Positions 48,601 to 58,326 of a DNA stretch of 64,000 bases are shown piece after piece. The stretch lies in assembly GCF_016907385.1 (NCBI RefSeq), contig NZ_JAFBBU010000001.1, forward strand, positions 2,356,001 to 2,420,000, written 5' to 3'. Position numbers and translations under genes: made by a program. Position 1 is the stretch's first letter; each line of letters starts with the position of its first letter. The notes under the pieces were generated by a model. It worked only from the letters and a program-made list of their open reading frames with translations, made no database searches and was not told where the DNA came from. This stretch comes from Subtercola frigoramans (GTDB lineage Bacteria > Actinomycetota > Actinomycetes > Actinomycetales > Microbacteriaceae).

Positions 48601-49952
48601 TCGGACTCCTTCTCGGGCTTCTTCTTCGTGGTCTTCTGGGACGATCTGGATGATGTGCTCACCTCGTCGGTGAGCGGGAAGATTTCGGGGGCGTCGCGCT
48701 CGACCACGACGGTACTGATTCGTCGACGCCGGCCGTCGGTGCGTTCCGCGGTGAGTACCAGACCGGCGATTCGTGCAACCGAGCCCTGGATGGGCAGGCG
48801 GCCGAGCGCCTTTCCGAGCAGGCCTCCCACGGAGTCCACGTCGTCATCGTCGAGCTCGATGCCGAACAGTTCGCCGAGTTCGTCGACTGGCAGACGTGCG
48901 CTGACCCGGTAGACGCCGAACGAGAGCTCTTCGATGTCGACCGTCTCACGATCGTATTCGTCGGAGATGTCCCCGACGAGTTCTTCGATCAAGTCTTCCA
49001 TGGTCACCAGTCCAGCGATACCGCCGTATTCGTCGACGACCATCGCGAGGTGGTTGGATTCGAGTTGCATCTGGCGAAGCGTGTCGTCGACCTTCTTCGA
49101 CTCGGGTACGAAGAGGGCAGGCCTCGCGAGCTCGGAAACAGTGACCGCGTCTACCTGGCGGGGTTTCTCATGGCTGAGCCGCGCCGCGTCGCGCAGGTAC
49201 AGGATGCCCGTGATCTCGTCGACGCTGCCGGCAACCACGGGCATCCGTGACACCCCCCGACTGAGGAACAGGCCCATGCTCTGCCCGACGGTCGCCTCGA
49301 CGTCGACCGTCACCATATCGGTACGCGGAACCATGACCTCGCGCACGACAGTGTCGTTGAACTCGAGAATGGAGTGGATGAGCTCCCGGTCGTCTTCCTC
49401 GAGCACATCGAGCTCCGTGGCCTCGTCGACCATACTCAGAAGCTGTTCTTCTGACGAGAACGTGGCCGACCGCGGCCGGCCGGGAGTGACCCGGTTGCCG
49501 AGGGCGACCAGCGCGCTCGCGATGGGCCCGAGCAGCACACGGAGGAGGTGGACGAGTACGGCCGTCAATCGAAGCACGACCCGCGCGTGCACGCGGCCGA
49601 CGCTCCGCGGGCTCGAACCGACCAGCACGAACGAGACGGCGGTCATGATGAGGATGGAAAGGGTCAGCGCCAGCCAGATCTGGTCGAGGCTGTAGGCGAG
49701 AACGATCGTGACGAGAACGGCAGCCGATGTCTCGACCACGACCCGTACGAAGTTGACCACGTTGATGTGCGCGCCGGTCTCTTCGGCGATCGCACGCAGG
49801 GAGCGTTTTGCCCGCGCCCGCTCGGCCAGCTCGAGAATGTCGGCCCGCGACAGCGACGCCATCGCGGAGTCTGCAGCCGCGAACAGGCCGCCCAGCACGA
49901 CGAGCACGAATGCGACCGCAACGAACGGGCCGACGAAAGGGAGGGTCGTCAT
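48597..49952 (-). CDS. CNNM/CBS-domain/CorC-type membrane protein (hemolysin C family)
   Basis: Probable divalent-cation efflux or Mg/Co homeostasis protein; transport is family inference. It has 451 residues. A CNNM/DUF21 membrane domain with three or four helices (1-140) precedes two CBS motifs (about 205-330, with [10 protein letters not shown]) and a CorC_HlyC domain (about 340-425, with [17 protein letters not shown]). A basic, Ser/Lys-rich tail ends it. It overlaps ybeY and era by 4 nt, in the conserved phoH-ybeY-corC-era order. Confidence 0.9.
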   Translation of the reverse strand: MTTLPFVGPFVAVAFVLVVLGGLFAAADSAMASLSRADILELAERARAKRSLRAIAEETGAHINVVNFVRVVVETSAAVLVTIVLAYSLDQIWLALTLSILIMTAVSFVLVGSSPRSVGRVHARVVLRLTAVLVHLLRVLLGPIASALVALGNRVTPGRPRSATFSSEEQLLSMVDEATELDVLEEDDRELIHSILEFNDTVVREVMVPRTDMVTVDVEATVGQSMGLFLSRGVSRMPVVAGSVDEITGILYLRDAARLSHEKPRQVDAVTVSELARPALFVPESKKVDDTLRQMQLESNHLAMVVDEYGGIAGLVTMEDLIEELVGDISDEYDRETVDIEELSFGVYRVSARLPVDELGELFGIELDDDDVDSVGGLLGKALGRLPIQGSVARIAGLVLTAERTDGRRRRISTVVVERDAPEIFPLTDEVSTSSRSSQKTTKKKPEKESE

Positions 49953-50416
49953 ACTCTGCGACGGCGCTCCTTCATGGCGAAGCCGACCAGGATGTCACCC
50001 TGGATGCCGAACATCTCTTTCTCCTCTGCCGGCTCGGCATGGTCGAAGCCGAGCAGGTGCAGAATGCCGTGGGTCAGCAGAAGCAGTAACTCTTCGAGCG
50101 TCGAGTGGCCTGCCGTCTGGGCCTGCCCTTCGGCGACCTGGGGGCACAGCACAACGTCGCCCAGTAGGCCGGGAGGCGTCGGGGCTTCTTCAGTACCCGG
50201 TCGCAACTCGTCCATCGGGAAGCTCAGCACGTCTGTCGGGCCCGGTTCGTCCATCCACTGCACGTGAAGCTGCTCCATCGCCGCCTCGTCGACCAGCACG
50301 ATCGCGAGTTCGGCGTCAGGATGCACGTGCATCTGCTCGAGCGCGTAGCTGGCCAGGCGCAGCAGCGCCTCTTCGTCGACCGGAATCGACGATTCGTTGT
50401 TCACTTCAATGCTCAC
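49949..50416 (-). CDS. ybeY: rRNA maturation RNase YbeY
   Basis: Zn-dependent endoribonuclease in 16S 3' processing and ribosome quality control. It has 155 residues. The metal motif [11 protein letters not shown] is near 115-125, and [16 protein letters not shown] is diagnostic. The ATG overlaps the phoH stop by 4 nt. Confidence 0.95.
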   Translation of the reverse strand: MSIEVNNESSIPVDEEALLRLASYALEQMHVHPDAELAIVLVDEAAMEQLHVQWMDEPGPTDVLSFPMDELRPGTEEAPTPPGLLGDVVLCPQVAEGQAQTAGHSTLEELLLLLTHGILHLLGFDHAEPAEEKEMFGIQGDILVGFAMKERRRRV

Positions 50417-51501
50417 GGGCGATCTCTCTGTGTGCTCGGGTGTCGGGAATCGGTCGACGCAGAGGCCGTGGCTCCTGCGCGACGCTCAGCGGCACGGTTT
50501 CGGCCTGCGAGCTGAATCTGGTCGAACCGGGTATAGGCGTCAACGATCTGGCCCACAAGGGTGTGCCGCACGACGTCGTCACTCGTCAGGGTAGCGAAGT
50601 GGATGTCGTCGATACCGTCGAGCACACCGCGAACCACCTGCAGTCCACTCGTACCGAGAGGAAGGTCGATCTGGGTGATGTCGCCCGTGATGACCATGCG
50701 CGACCCGAAACCGAGACGCGTCAGGAACATCTTCATCTGTTCGGGTGTCGTGTTCTGTGCCTCGTCGAGCACGATGAACGAGTCGTTGAGGGTGCGGCCG
50801 CGCATGTAGGCCAGCGGGGCGACCTCGATGGCGCCGGTGGCCATGAGCTTGGGCACGATCTCGGGGTCGAGCATCTCGTTCAGGGCGTCGAAGAGCGGCC
50901 TCAGGTAGGGGTCGATCTTGTCTGTGAGTGAGCCGGGGAGGTAGCCGAGGCGTTCGCCCGCCTCGACGGCCGGCCGCGTCAGGATGATGCGGTTGACCTC
51001 CTTGCGCTGAAGTGCCTGCACGGCCTTGGCCATGGCGAGGTACGTCTTGCCCGTTCCCGCCGGTCCGATGCCGAACACGATGGTGTTCTCGTCGATCGCG
51101 TCGACGTAGTCCTTCTGCCCGGGGGTCTTGGCCCGAACCGTCTTGCCGCGCGTGGTGACAATCGGCTGGCCGAGCGTGTCTGACGGGCTCGATGAACGGT
51201 CTGAGTCGAGCATGCGCGCCGATGCAGTCACTTCGATCTCGGTCAATTCGTCGTTGCCAGCCCTGACCATCTGCACCAGTTCTTCGACAAGGCGTTCTGC
51301 CGCTTCGACGTCTGCGGAAGGGCCCGTCAGCGTGATCTCATTTCCCCGACTGTGCAGGCTCACGCTCGGGAACTGCTTCTCGACCAAGGTCACGAGACGG
51401 TCTTGCGGGCCGAGCAACCTGACCATGGCCAGCCCGTCGACGTGGATCACGGCCTCGGCAGCGCTTCTGCCTGAACCCGGAATGCTTTCAGAACCCGGCA
51501 A
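50413..51501 (-). CDS. phoH: PhoH-like ATPase
   Basis: Predicted RNA-related ATPase; the cellular role is unsettled. About 362 residues. An N-terminal KH-like segment (25-95) precedes the ATPase: Walker [23 protein letters not shown] (Walker B) and GDITQIDLP. The start is uncertain. No ATG fits; TTG at 51499-51501 with GAGGG 6 nt upstream is chosen, giving a 14-nt overlap with the HIT gene. The C-terminal 20 residues are disordered. Confidence 0.88.
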   Translation of the reverse strand: MPGSESIPGSGRSAAEAVIHVDGLAMVRLLGPQDRLVTLVEKQFPSVSLHSRGNEITLTGPSADVEAAERLVEELVQMVRAGNDELTEIEVTASARMLDSDRSSSPSDTLGQPIVTTRGKTVRAKTPGQKDYVDAIDENTIVFGIGPAGTGKTYLAMAKAVQALQRKEVNRIILTRPAVEAGERLGYLPGSLTDKIDPYLRPLFDALNEMLDPEIVPKLMATGAIEVAPLAYMRGRTLNDSFIVLDEAQNTTPEQMKMFLTRLGFGSRMVITGDITQIDLPLGTSGLQVVRGVLDGIDDIHFATLTSDDVVRHTLVGQIVDAYTRFDQIQLAGRNRAAERRAGATASASTDSRHPSTQRDRP

Positions 51502-51847
51502 GGGAACCCTCTTCGAGAGAACCGGCAAGCAGGTGGGCGTGAACATGGAACACCGTCTGCCCTGCGCCCGCGCCGGTGTTGAACACCAGTCGGAAGTCAC
51601 CGTCGGCGTGTTCAGCGGCGAGCTGGGCCGCGAGGGCGATCATCTCAGCGAGAAGCCCGGGGTCGCCTGCGGCCAGCTCTACGACGTTTGCGTAGCCCTC
51701 CGACTTCGGCACAATGAGAATGTGCACCGGCGCCTTGGGTGCGATGTCGGCGATCGCGATCAGCGTGTCTGTTTCGGCATAGATGTTCGCGGGGATCTCG
51801 CGGGCCACAATGCGGCTGAAGATGGACGGCTCGGCAGGAACTGGCAT
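51488..51847 (-). CDS. HIT-family nucleotide-binding protein
   Basis: One hundred and nineteen residues. The HIT motif FHVHAHLL (His-x-His-x-His) is near 100-107, and FSRIVAREIPA at the N-terminus is typical of the HINT-type subgroup. It probably hydrolyses nucleoside phosphoramidates or AMP-lysine. TAAGAT (51854-51859) lies 6 nt before the ATG. It is just upstream of phoH, a conserved pairing in actinobacteria. Confidence 0.92.
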   Translation of the reverse strand: MPVPAEPSIFSRIVAREIPANIYAETDTLIAIADIAPKAPVHILIVPKSEGYANVVELAAGDPGLLAEMIALAAQLAAEHADGDFRLVFNTGAGAGQTVFHVHAHLLAGSLEEGSLAGF

Positions 51848-51912
51848 GACTCCATCTTAAGCCGGGCACCTGACAGCCGGCCCGCGTGCGTGCGCCGGTC
51901 CGGGTGCGCGTC

Positions 51913-52659
51913 CTACCAGCGGCCCAGCCTGGCATTGAGCACTGCGAGCGCCGCAGGTCCGGCTGTCGACGTGCGCAGAATCGTGCTTCCGAGCCGCACG
52001 GGCACTGCTCCCGCGCGAGTCAAGGCCTCAAGTTCCCCGACGCTGATGCCACCCTCAGGCCCCACGACGAGAACGAGGTCGGACTCCGCATCCTCACCGT
52101 CGAGTGAGAAGTCGGTGAGTGCTTGGCTCGCCGTCGGCTCGAGAAGGAGCATGCGGGTGGAGCCCGCCAGTCTCACGAGATCGCGCGTCGAGTGCAATTC
52201 TGCGACATCGGGAACCCACGCGCGAATGGACTGTTTCGCCGCCTCGCGAACGATACTCCGCCAGCGCTCGACGCCTTTCGCCACTTTGGCACCGGCCCAA
52301 CGCGACACCGAGCGGTCGGCGCTCCACGGCACGACCCCGGCGACGCCGAGTTCTGTCGCGGCCTGGATGGCGAGCTCATCGCGGTCGCCCTTCGCCAAGG
52401 CCTGCACCAGCCAGACCGAGGGTCCGGGCATCCGTTCTTCTGTGACCTCGGTGACCGCGATCGTGAGCTCGGACCCAGAAGCTCCGACGACCGGCCCATG
52501 CACGACCAGGCCGCGGCCGTCGCCGATGGAGGTGTGCTGGCCGACGCGCAGCCGGTTCACGGTGACAGCGTGCTTCGCCTCATCACCGTGGAGCGCAACC
52601 ACATCGCCGACGTCGTGTGGCACAGCAGCAAGGTCATCGCGCAGAAAGAGAGAACTCAC
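51913..52659 (-). CDS. rsmE: 16S rRNA (uracil-1498-N3)-methyltransferase RsmE
   Basis: SPOUT methyltransferase for m3U1498. It has 248 residues. An N-terminal PUA-like domain (ALHGDEAKHAVTVNRLRVG) precedes the knot with LVVGPEGGISVGEL and LGSTILRTSTAGPAAL. The GTG start (52657-52659) has TAGGAT (52667-52672) 7 nt upstream and no Shine-Dalgarno. It follows dnaJ by 58 nt, in the usual hrcA-dnaJ-rsmE order. Confidence 0.94.
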   Translation of the reverse strand: MSSLFLRDDLAAVPHDVGDVVALHGDEAKHAVTVNRLRVGQHTSIGDGRGLVVHGPVVGASGSELTIAVTEVTEERMPGPSVWLVQALAKGDRDELAIQAATELGVAGVVPWSADRSVSRWAGAKVAKGVERWRSIVREAAKQSIRAWVPDVAELHSTRDLVRLAGSTRMLLLEPTASQALTDFSLDGEDAESDLVLVVGPEGGISVGELEALTRAGAVPVRLGSTILRTSTAGPAALAVLNARLGRW

Positions 52660-52717
52660 CTGCAGAATCCTATCCGCGCCTGCGATACTCGCCGCAGGAG
52701 CCTCCGCTTTCGCCTGC

Positions 52718-53833
52718 TCAGTTCATGAACCTGTCGCGGAGCTTCGAGAACAGGCCCTGCTGGAACTGCCCGAGCGTCGGCGACGGGTACTTGTGAGCCG
52801 CAGCAAGCTGCTTGACCAGGTCTTTCTGTTTGTGGTCGAGCTTGGTCGGCGTGACGACCTGGATGCCGATCTTCAGGTCACCGCGACCTCCACCGCGCAG
52901 CTTGGTCACCCCACGCGACTTCACCGTGACCACCTCAGAGCTCTGGATGCCCGCCCTCAGTTCGATCTCGACGTCGCCGTCGAGCGCCTTGACCACGGTG
53001 TTCGTGCCGAGCACCGCGTCCCACATCTGCACCTCGAGAGTGCAGAGCAGGTCGTCGCCGTTGCGACTGAAGACATCGTGGTGACGCACCTTCACTTCGA
53101 GGTAGAGGTCGCCCTGCGGGCCGCCGGCCGGGCCGACTTCACCCTGCGACGGCATCTGGAGGCGAAGACCGGTGTCGACTCCCGCAGGAATGTCGACGGG
53201 GATGACACGTCGCGAGCGCACGCGGCCCTGGCCCTGGCAGGTGACACACGGGTTCGGGATGATCGTTCCGTAGCCGCGGCAGGTGCCACAGGGTGAGCTC
53301 GTCATGACGTTGCCGAGCAGCGAACGCACCGTGCGCGAGATCTGGCCGGTGCCATGGCAGATGTCGCAGGTGACTTCATGCGTGCCTGGCTGGGCGCAGG
53401 TGCCGTTGCAGGTCTCGCAGAGAATGGCGGTGTCGACCTCGAGGTCACGATGGGTGCCGAAGATGACCTCACCGAGGTCGACCTCAACGCGGAGCAGGGC
53501 ATCCTGACCCCGTTCGGCACGGGACCGGGGGCCCCTGCTCTGGCCCTGCTGGCCACCGAAGAAGGTCTCGAAGATGTCGCCGAAGCCACCGAAGCCCTGG
53601 GCGCCGCCCCCACCCCCGCCGAAGCCGGCCTGAGGCCCTCGATCATAGGACTGTCGCTGCCCGGGGTCGCTGAGAACGTCGTAGGCGTGAGTGACGGACT
53701 TGAACCGTTCTTCGGCGTCGGGGCTCGAATTCACGTCGGGGTGGAGCTCTCGGGCCAGACGTCGGTAGGCCTTCTTGATCTCGTCTGTCGTCGCGGTTCG
53801 CTCGACTCCGAGAACGTCGTAGTGGTCAGCCAC
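52718..53833 (-). CDS. dnaJ: chaperone DnaJ (DnaJ2 type)
   Basis: Co-chaperone that loads substrates on DnaK. It has 371 residues. A J-domain is at 1-70 with HPD in ARELHPDVN, then a Gly/Phe-rich linker and a four-repeat zinc centre (about 140-210). The first repeat is CETCNGTC, with Cys where the last Gly of CxxCxGxG is usual; the other three are canonical. Two C-terminal beta domains follow. The GTG start (53831-53833) has AAAGGAG upstream. It is downstream of hrcA, hence probably in the HrcA regulon. Confidence 0.95.
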   Translation of the reverse strand: MADHYDVLGVERTATTDEIKKAYRRLARELHPDVNSSPDAEERFKSVTHAYDVLSDPGQRQSYDRGPQAGFGGGGGGAQGFGGFGDIFETFFGGQQGQSRGPRSRAERGQDALLRVEVDLGEVIFGTHRDLEVDTAILCETCNGTCAQPGTHEVTCDICHGTGQISRTVRSLLGNVMTSSPCGTCRGYGTIIPNPCVTCQGQGRVRSRRVIPVDIPAGVDTGLRLQMPSQGEVGPAGGPQGDLYLEVKVRHHDVFSRNGDDLLCTLEVQMWDAVLGTNTVVKALDGDVEIELRAGIQSSEVVTVKSRGVTKLRGGGRGDLKIGIQVVTPTKLDHKQKDLVKQLAAAHKYPSPTLGQFQQGLFSKLRDRFMN

Positions 53834-53935
53834 GAAGGGCTTCTCCTTTGTTTGTTGCGGAATGTGGTGTGGGCTGTGGGAATCGGGTGGTTCTGACGCT
53901 GCGCGCACGCATCAGAGGCGCCTGGGAGGGCTGGA

Positions 53936-54958
53936 TCACGCCTCTCCGAGGCTCTTGGAGAGGTACCGTGCGACAGCACGCACGGCTGCGATGTTGGTGG
54001 AGTAGTCCATTCTCGTCGGGCCGAGGACCCCGAGCCGTGCCACCGCACCGCCCGCGGAACTGTACCCGCTGGCAAGCACCGAGGTCTCCGCCAGGCCGAA
54101 GGAGGCGTTCTCCCTGCCGATGCTCACCGACATTCCGAACTGGTCTGCCTGCATCTCGCTGAACAGCCGCAACAGCACCACCTGCTCCTCCACGGCTTCG
54201 AGCACGGGGAGTACGCTCCCAGCGAAGTCGCCTTCGGTTCGAACCAGGTTGGCCGCACCGGCAATGAGAAGCTTCTCCTGACGGTTTGCAGCCACCTGCT
54301 CGGCGAGAACCGTCGTGATCATCGCCACGGCAGATGCCCTTCCGGGTGCGAACTGCGCCGGGAAGATCGCGAGTGCACCCGCGGCTTCGTCGAGGCCGAG
54401 CCCCGCGATCGCTGAGTTCACCCGGGCACGCACGTCTGCCAGGAACGCCTCATCGGTGTCGGGGGGAACCTCGACGATGCGTTGTTCGACATGGCCGGTG
54501 TCGGTGATGACGACCGACAGCAGCCGCGTAGGAGCAAGAGCCACGAGTTCGACGTGCCTGACGCGTGCCTGCGAGAGCGACGGGTACTGCACCATGGCCA
54601 CCTGCTGCGTGAGCTGCGAGAGCAATCGAACCGTGCGCGCCAGGACGTCGTCGAGGTCGACGGAGGAGCCGAGGAAGGTCTCGATCGCCTGCCGTTGCGC
54701 ACCAGAGAGCGGCTTCAGGTCGGCGAGATGATCGACGAAGAGGCGGTAGCCCTTGTCAGTGGGAATGCGACCGGACGAGGTGTGTGGAGCAACGATCAAC
54801 TCTTCTTCTTCGAGAAGGGCCATATCGTTGCGGATTGTTGCTGCCGACACGCCGAAGGAATGGCGGTCGACGATCGACTTCGACCCCACAGGCTCCCGCG
54901 ACGCGACATAGTCGTGGACGATGACACGCAGAACTTCGAGGCTGCGTTCAGAAACCAT
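53936..54958 (-). CDS. hrcA: heat-inducible transcription repressor HrcA
   Basis: Represses chaperone genes through CIRCE elements. It has 340 residues from the ATG at 54956-54958. The N-terminal winged HTH contains VGSKSIVDRHSFGVSAATIRNDMALLEEEE. The C-terminal GAF-like domain includes SGRIPTDKGYRLFVDHL. The CIRCE operator lies 30 bp upstream over the transcription start, showing autoregulation. dnaJ follows after 102 nt. Confidence 0.96.
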   Translation of the reverse strand: MVSERSLEVLRVIVHDYVASREPVGSKSIVDRHSFGVSAATIRNDMALLEEEELIVAPHTSSGRIPTDKGYRLFVDHLADLKPLSGAQRQAIETFLGSSVDLDDVLARTVRLLSQLTQQVAMVQYPSLSQARVRHVELVALAPTRLLSVVITDTGHVEQRIVEVPPDTDEAFLADVRARVNSAIAGLGLDEAAGALAIFPAQFAPGRASAVAMITTVLAEQVAANRQEKLLIAGAANLVRTEGDFAGSVLPVLEAVEEQVVLLRLFSEMQADQFGMSVSIGRENASFGLAETSVLASGYSSAGGAVARLGVLGPTRMDYSTNIAAVRAVARYLSKSLGEA

Positions 54959-54987
54959 GAACGATGCCGCCTTCCTCGAACTCGTGT

Positions 54988-55014
54988 TTAGCACTCCGAT
55001 GATCAGAGTGCCAA
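54988..55014. promoter_or_regulatory. CIRCE operator
   Basis: TTAGCACTC-N9-GAGTGCCAA, one mismatch to the canonical TTAGCACTC-N9-GAGTGCTAA. It is immediately downstream of the TATAAT of hrcA on the minus strand, so HrcA would block transcription start. Confidence 0.92.
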
Positions 55015-55019
55015 TTATA
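55014..55019 (-). promoter_or_regulatory. hrcA promoter -10
   Basis: Perfect TATAAT on the minus strand, abutting CIRCE. No convincing -35 at 16-18 bp. Confidence 0.7.
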
Positions 55020-55198
55020 TATCGCGCGCAGATTACGACACGCTGAGTAAAGATCATTGCCTCGCGTGGGCACCTCGCAGTATCTTGTGCTTGAACGTGT
55101 TCGGCGCGCCCCACTGGGTGAAGGGGATCGATTCACGCTCACTGTGACAGAGAAGCAGATCGCTTTTTTCCACATTCGTCTGAAAGGCGCACACGAAA

Positions 55199-55633
55199 AT
55201 GTCTGATCCCAACGCAACCCCGCCGTATGACCCCACTTCGGGTCAGCCCGTCCCGCCTCCGCCACCCGCACAGGGCTACGCGGCCGCACCCGCCGCACCC
55301 TTGTCGCAATCAGACGACAAACTGTGGGCGTCGCTCGCTCACTTCGGCAACATCATCCTGTTGATTCCTGCCCTGGTCATCTACCTCGTCTTCAAGGACC
55401 GCGGCCCGCTGGTCAACCAGGAGAGCAAGGAAGCGCTCAACTGGACCATCAACGTGACCGGGGCTGTGGTCGTGCTGAACATCCTGCAAATCATTCCCTT
55501 TATCGGCCTGCTGTTCGGCTTGCTCGTGTTCGCCGTACTCATCGTGAACCTGATCTTTGCGATCATCGGTGGGGTCAAGGTCAACGGCGGAGGCACCTAC
55601 CGCTACCCGCTGAACTACCGCTGGATCAAGTAG
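55199..55633 (+). CDS. DUF4870 membrane protein (first copy)
   Basis: One hundred and forty-four residues. A Pro/Ala-rich disordered N-terminus (1-38) is followed by a DUF4870 (Tic20-like) domain with three hydrophobic segments: DDKLWASLAHFGNIILLIPALVIYLVFKDRG region, then LNWTINVTGAVVVLN, then a long hydrophobic run, ending GGTYRYPLNYRWIK. Function is unknown. It is divergent from hrcA and starts 97 bp before a paralogue. Confidence 0.85.
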   Translation: MSDPNATPPYDPTSGQPVPPPPPAQGYAAAPAAPLSQSDDKLWASLAHFGNIILLIPALVIYLVFKDRGPLVNQESKEALNWTINVTGAVVVLNILQIIPFIGLLFGLLVFAVLIVNLIFAIIGGVKVNGGGTYRYPLNYRWIK

Positions 55634-55672
55634 CGGGAGAACTCCCCCACTGCCGGCATTCATCCGACATCC

Positions 55673-55711
55673 GAGCGCCCCTCCCATTGGGCTCTATCGC
55701 GGGGGGCGCTC
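55673..55711 (+). terminator. Hairpin between the two DUF4870 genes
   Basis: GAGCGCCCC (55673-55681) / GGGGCGCTC (55703-55711) with a 21-nt loop. Its right arm ends just before the -10-like TAAGCT of the second gene. Likely a terminator of the first. Confidence 0.4.
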
Positions 55712-55730
55712 CGTCGTTTAAGCTGCAGGG

Positions 55731-56174
55731 GTGACGTACCCGCCTCCCGCCTCCGAGCCGCCCGTGCCGCTCGCCCCGCAGCAGTACGCACCTGCGCTGC
55801 CGCTGAACCCGAGCGACCAGCGACTCTGGGCGACGCTCATCCACGTCGGCGGGATCGTATTCGGTGTGCTCCCGTCGCTCATCGGTTTTCTGGTGCTCAA
55901 AGACCGGGGGCTGTTCGTTCGGGATCACACCCGTACAGCGCTGAACTTCCAGATCACGATGATCCTCCTGCAGGTGGCGGCGGCCATCGTGACGATGATC
56001 GGCTCATTCCTGCTGATCGTGCTCATCGGCATCCCGATCCTGATCATCGGCCTGGTCGCGGCTCTCGGCGGCGCCGTGCTCGTCATCGTCTTCAGCATCA
56101 TGGCAGCGATCGCGGCCAACAGGGGCGAGTTGTACACCTACCCAGCCTGGAGCGCGATCCCGTTCGTTCACTGA
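55731..56174 (+). CDS. DUF4870 membrane protein (second copy)
   Basis: One hundred and forty-seven residues, a diverged paralogue of the preceding gene. It has a Pro-rich N-terminus (1-30), then SDQRLWATLIHVGGI, LKDRGLFVRDHTRTALNFQITM and a long hydrophobic stretch, ending with NRGELYTYPAWSAIPFVH. The GTG start at 55731 has TAAGCT 6 nt upstream. Function is unknown; tandem copies may form a hetero-oligomer (speculation). Confidence 0.82.
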   Translation: MTYPPPASEPPVPLAPQQYAPALPLNPSDQRLWATLIHVGGIVFGVLPSLIGFLVLKDRGLFVRDHTRTALNFQITMILLQVAAAIVTMIGSFLLIVLIGIPILIIGLVAALGGAVLVIVFSIMAAIAANRGELYTYPAWSAIPFVH

Positions 56175-56218
56175 TCACCCTCGGGTAGAGTGTCGAACCT
56201 CGCCACAGACCGAGCAGG

Positions 56219-57511
56219 TCAGGCGGTGAGTCGCCTGACCACAGCGTCTGCCAGCAGGCGACCGCGCACTGTCAACTCGATGGTGCCCTCGAACGCCGAC
56301 TTCGGAACGATCAACTCGTCTGCGATGAGTCCAGCCACTTCGCGCCGCGCTACCTCGCCGAGCGAGGAGATGTGGAGCCCGTGGCGGATTCGCGCCTGCA
56401 GCAGAATCCGCTCCAACTCGCGTGCTTCGGCGTCGGGCGTCTCCCGGCCAGCCGCCGGCGACAGTCCAGAGAGCATCCGCTCGGCGTAGGCCGCCGGGTG
56501 CTTGACGTTCCACCACCTCGTGCCGCCGACATGGCTGTGGGCACCCGGGCCGATGCCCCACCAGTCGTGACCCTGCCAATAGGCGAGGTTGTGGCGTGAC
56601 CTGTGAGACTCGTACTCCGAGTCGAGCACGGTGTGGCTGGACGTGACGGGGGCCGCGCCGGCTCGTGGCCCGCGACCCGATCCGCGCGCCCAGTTGCTCA
56701 CCTCGTACCACTCGTAACCGTGCGAGCGGAGCCGGGCATCCAGAAGCTCGTACATGTCGGCTTCGAGGTCGTCGTCAGGCTCGGGGTACACGCCAGAGCG
56801 GATCTGTCTCGCGAGCTTGGTGCCCTGCTCTACGATCAGGGCGTAGGCCGAGAGATGGTCGGGTTCGAGCTGCAGCGCGGCGTCGAGCGATATCTCCCAG
56901 TCGTCGAGGCTCTCCCCCGGGGTTCCGTAGATGAGATCGACGCTGACCTGCAGGCCGGCGGCCCGTGCCCACTGAACGACCTGGGGAACCCGTTCGGGCG
57001 TGTGCGTGCGGTCGAGTGTTCGGAGCACGTGCGGTACGGCAGACTGCATGCCGAAGCTGACCCGTGTGAACCCGGCTTCGGCGAGTTCGTTCAGGTATCG
57101 GGCATCCACTGAATCGGGGTTGGCTTCGGTCGTGACCTCGGCGCCGGGCTCGAGGCCCCAGGTCGAGCGCACGGCGTCGAGCATGTCGATGACCTGGTGG
57201 CTGGGCAAGAGGGTCGGTGTGCCGCCACCGAAGAACACGGTCGAGACAGATCGCCGCTTCACACCCGACTCGGTCAGAACCCGGTCGGCGAGGGCGACCT
57301 CGAGAACGGCCTGGCCAGCGTAGTCAACCTGCTTGGCGCCGCGCAATTCGCTTGAAGTGTACGTGTTGAAGTCGCAGTACCCGCAGCGGACCCGGCAGAA
57401 CGGCACGTGCAGGTAGACGCCGAATGGATGCCCGTCGGCACGTTCGGCGGCCGACTCCGGCAGCAGGCCATCCGGCGGAGCGGGGTCGCCGAGCGGCAGC
57501 GCGCTACCCAT
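56219..57511 (-). CDS. hemW: Radical SAM protein HemW (heme chaperone; formerly HemN-like)
   Basis: Radical SAM protein related to oxygen-independent coproporphyrinogen oxidase. It has 430 residues. The cluster motif CRVRCGYC follows HVPF near 35-42, with VFFGGGTPTLL, GMQSAVPHVLRTLDRTHTPE and a C-terminal winged-helix-like HemN_C domain. It lacks the fourth N-terminal Cys of true HemN (CxxxCxxC-only type), so heme trafficking is more likely than CPO activity. GGAGGCGG precedes the ATG. Confidence 0.92.
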   Translation of the reverse strand: MGSALPLGDPAPPDGLLPESAAERADGHPFGVYLHVPFCRVRCGYCDFNTYTSSELRGAKQVDYAGQAVLEVALADRVLTESGVKRRSVSTVFFGGGTPTLLPSHQVIDMLDAVRSTWGLEPGAEVTTEANPDSVDARYLNELAEAGFTRVSFGMQSAVPHVLRTLDRTHTPERVPQVVQWARAAGLQVSVDLIYGTPGESLDDWEISLDAALQLEPDHLSAYALIVEQGTKLARQIRSGVYPEPDDDLEADMYELLDARLRSHGYEWYEVSNWARGSGRGPRAGAAPVTSSHTVLDSEYESHRSRHNLAYWQGHDWWGIGPGAHSHVGGTRWWNVKHPAAYAERMLSGLSPAAGRETPDAEARELERILLQARIRHGLHISSLGEVARREVAGLIADELIVPKSAFEGTIELTVRGRLLADAVVRRLTA

Positions 57512-57544
57512 GTGCCGCCTCCGTGCCTTGATCGCTGAGTACGG

Positions 57545-58210
57545 TCACGCGCGGGCAGGCAACAACGCGCGCAGGTATTCTTTGGTCGCCTTGCGCTGCT
57601 GCCACCGGAGCAGCGGCGAACCCAGCCGGAAGAACCACGAACTCGGTTTCGAGAAGCCACGGATGACCACCCACACCGAGTCGTCGTCGTGGTGTTCGAC
57701 CATGAAACTCTCTTCACCCATCGCGGGGTGGCCGGGAAGTGTGCCGTACGCGAAGCCCACCCGGTGTGTGTCGCTCGTCACCGAGACCACCCGCACCGGT
57801 GCGACGAATCGCACCCCGAAGACATGGACGACCAGTTCGGCCGAAACACCGGGGGCAACGTGTGGTGTGCCGTCTTCGGTGTAGGTCTGGTCTTCGTCGA
57901 GGCCGCGAGGGGCTACGGGCATTCCCGCCGCGTCGTAGGTGAGCCCGGCATAGTCGGTGTCGCTCGCCGGGGGCAGCTCGATATTCTCGATCTGCATACC
58001 GCTGCCTCGCTGTATGCCCCAGGTCAACACGGCCTCGGAGGCCGACTCGAACCGGTCGTCACCCGAGCCGAGGCGTGCGCGCGATTCGAACGGCCTGAAA
58101 CCCTTCGGCGGGTAGTACATCAAGTCGTCGGCCTGGCTCGCGCCGATCGCCGCGTAGCTCAGCGCCTGCCCGTTGTGCGTCGACCTGGTTCGTCGTTCTG
58201 TCTCTGCCAC
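57545..58210 (-). CDS. DUF1990 family protein
   Basis: About 221 residues, function unknown. The DUF1990 features LSYAAIG, YYPPKGFRPFE, RLGSGDDRF, VLTWGIQRGSGM and GFAYGTLPGHPAMGEESF are clear. The domain is START-like in fold predictions. The start is set to GTG at 58208-58210 because GATAAT (58218-58223) lies 7 nt upstream. The ATG at 58217-58219 overlaps that hexamer and would be lost from such a transcript. No operon partner is obvious. Confidence 0.82.
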   Translation of the reverse strand: MAETERRTRSTHNGQALSYAAIGASQADDLMYYPPKGFRPFESRARLGSGDDRFESASEAVLTWGIQRGSGMQIENIELPPASDTDYAGLTYDAAGMPVAPRGLDEDQTYTEDGTPHVAPGVSAELVVHVFGVRFVAPVRVVSVTSDTHRVGFAYGTLPGHPAMGEESFMVEHHDDDSVWVVIRGFSKPSSWFFRLGSPLLRWQQRKATKEYLRALLPARA

Positions 58211-58326
58211 GTGATCCATTATCGCTGTTCGCAGGAGAGGTTTGCTCGTGCCTCAACCTGAACGCGCATTGATCGAGACGATCGGGGCTGCCACTCGCTC
58301 CAACCCTTGAACGTCAGTGGGAGAAC

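Noticed and set aside
55054..55236. Short frame between hrcA and the first DUF4870 gene
   Set aside because: No Shine-Dalgarno or homology; region more likely holds promoters.
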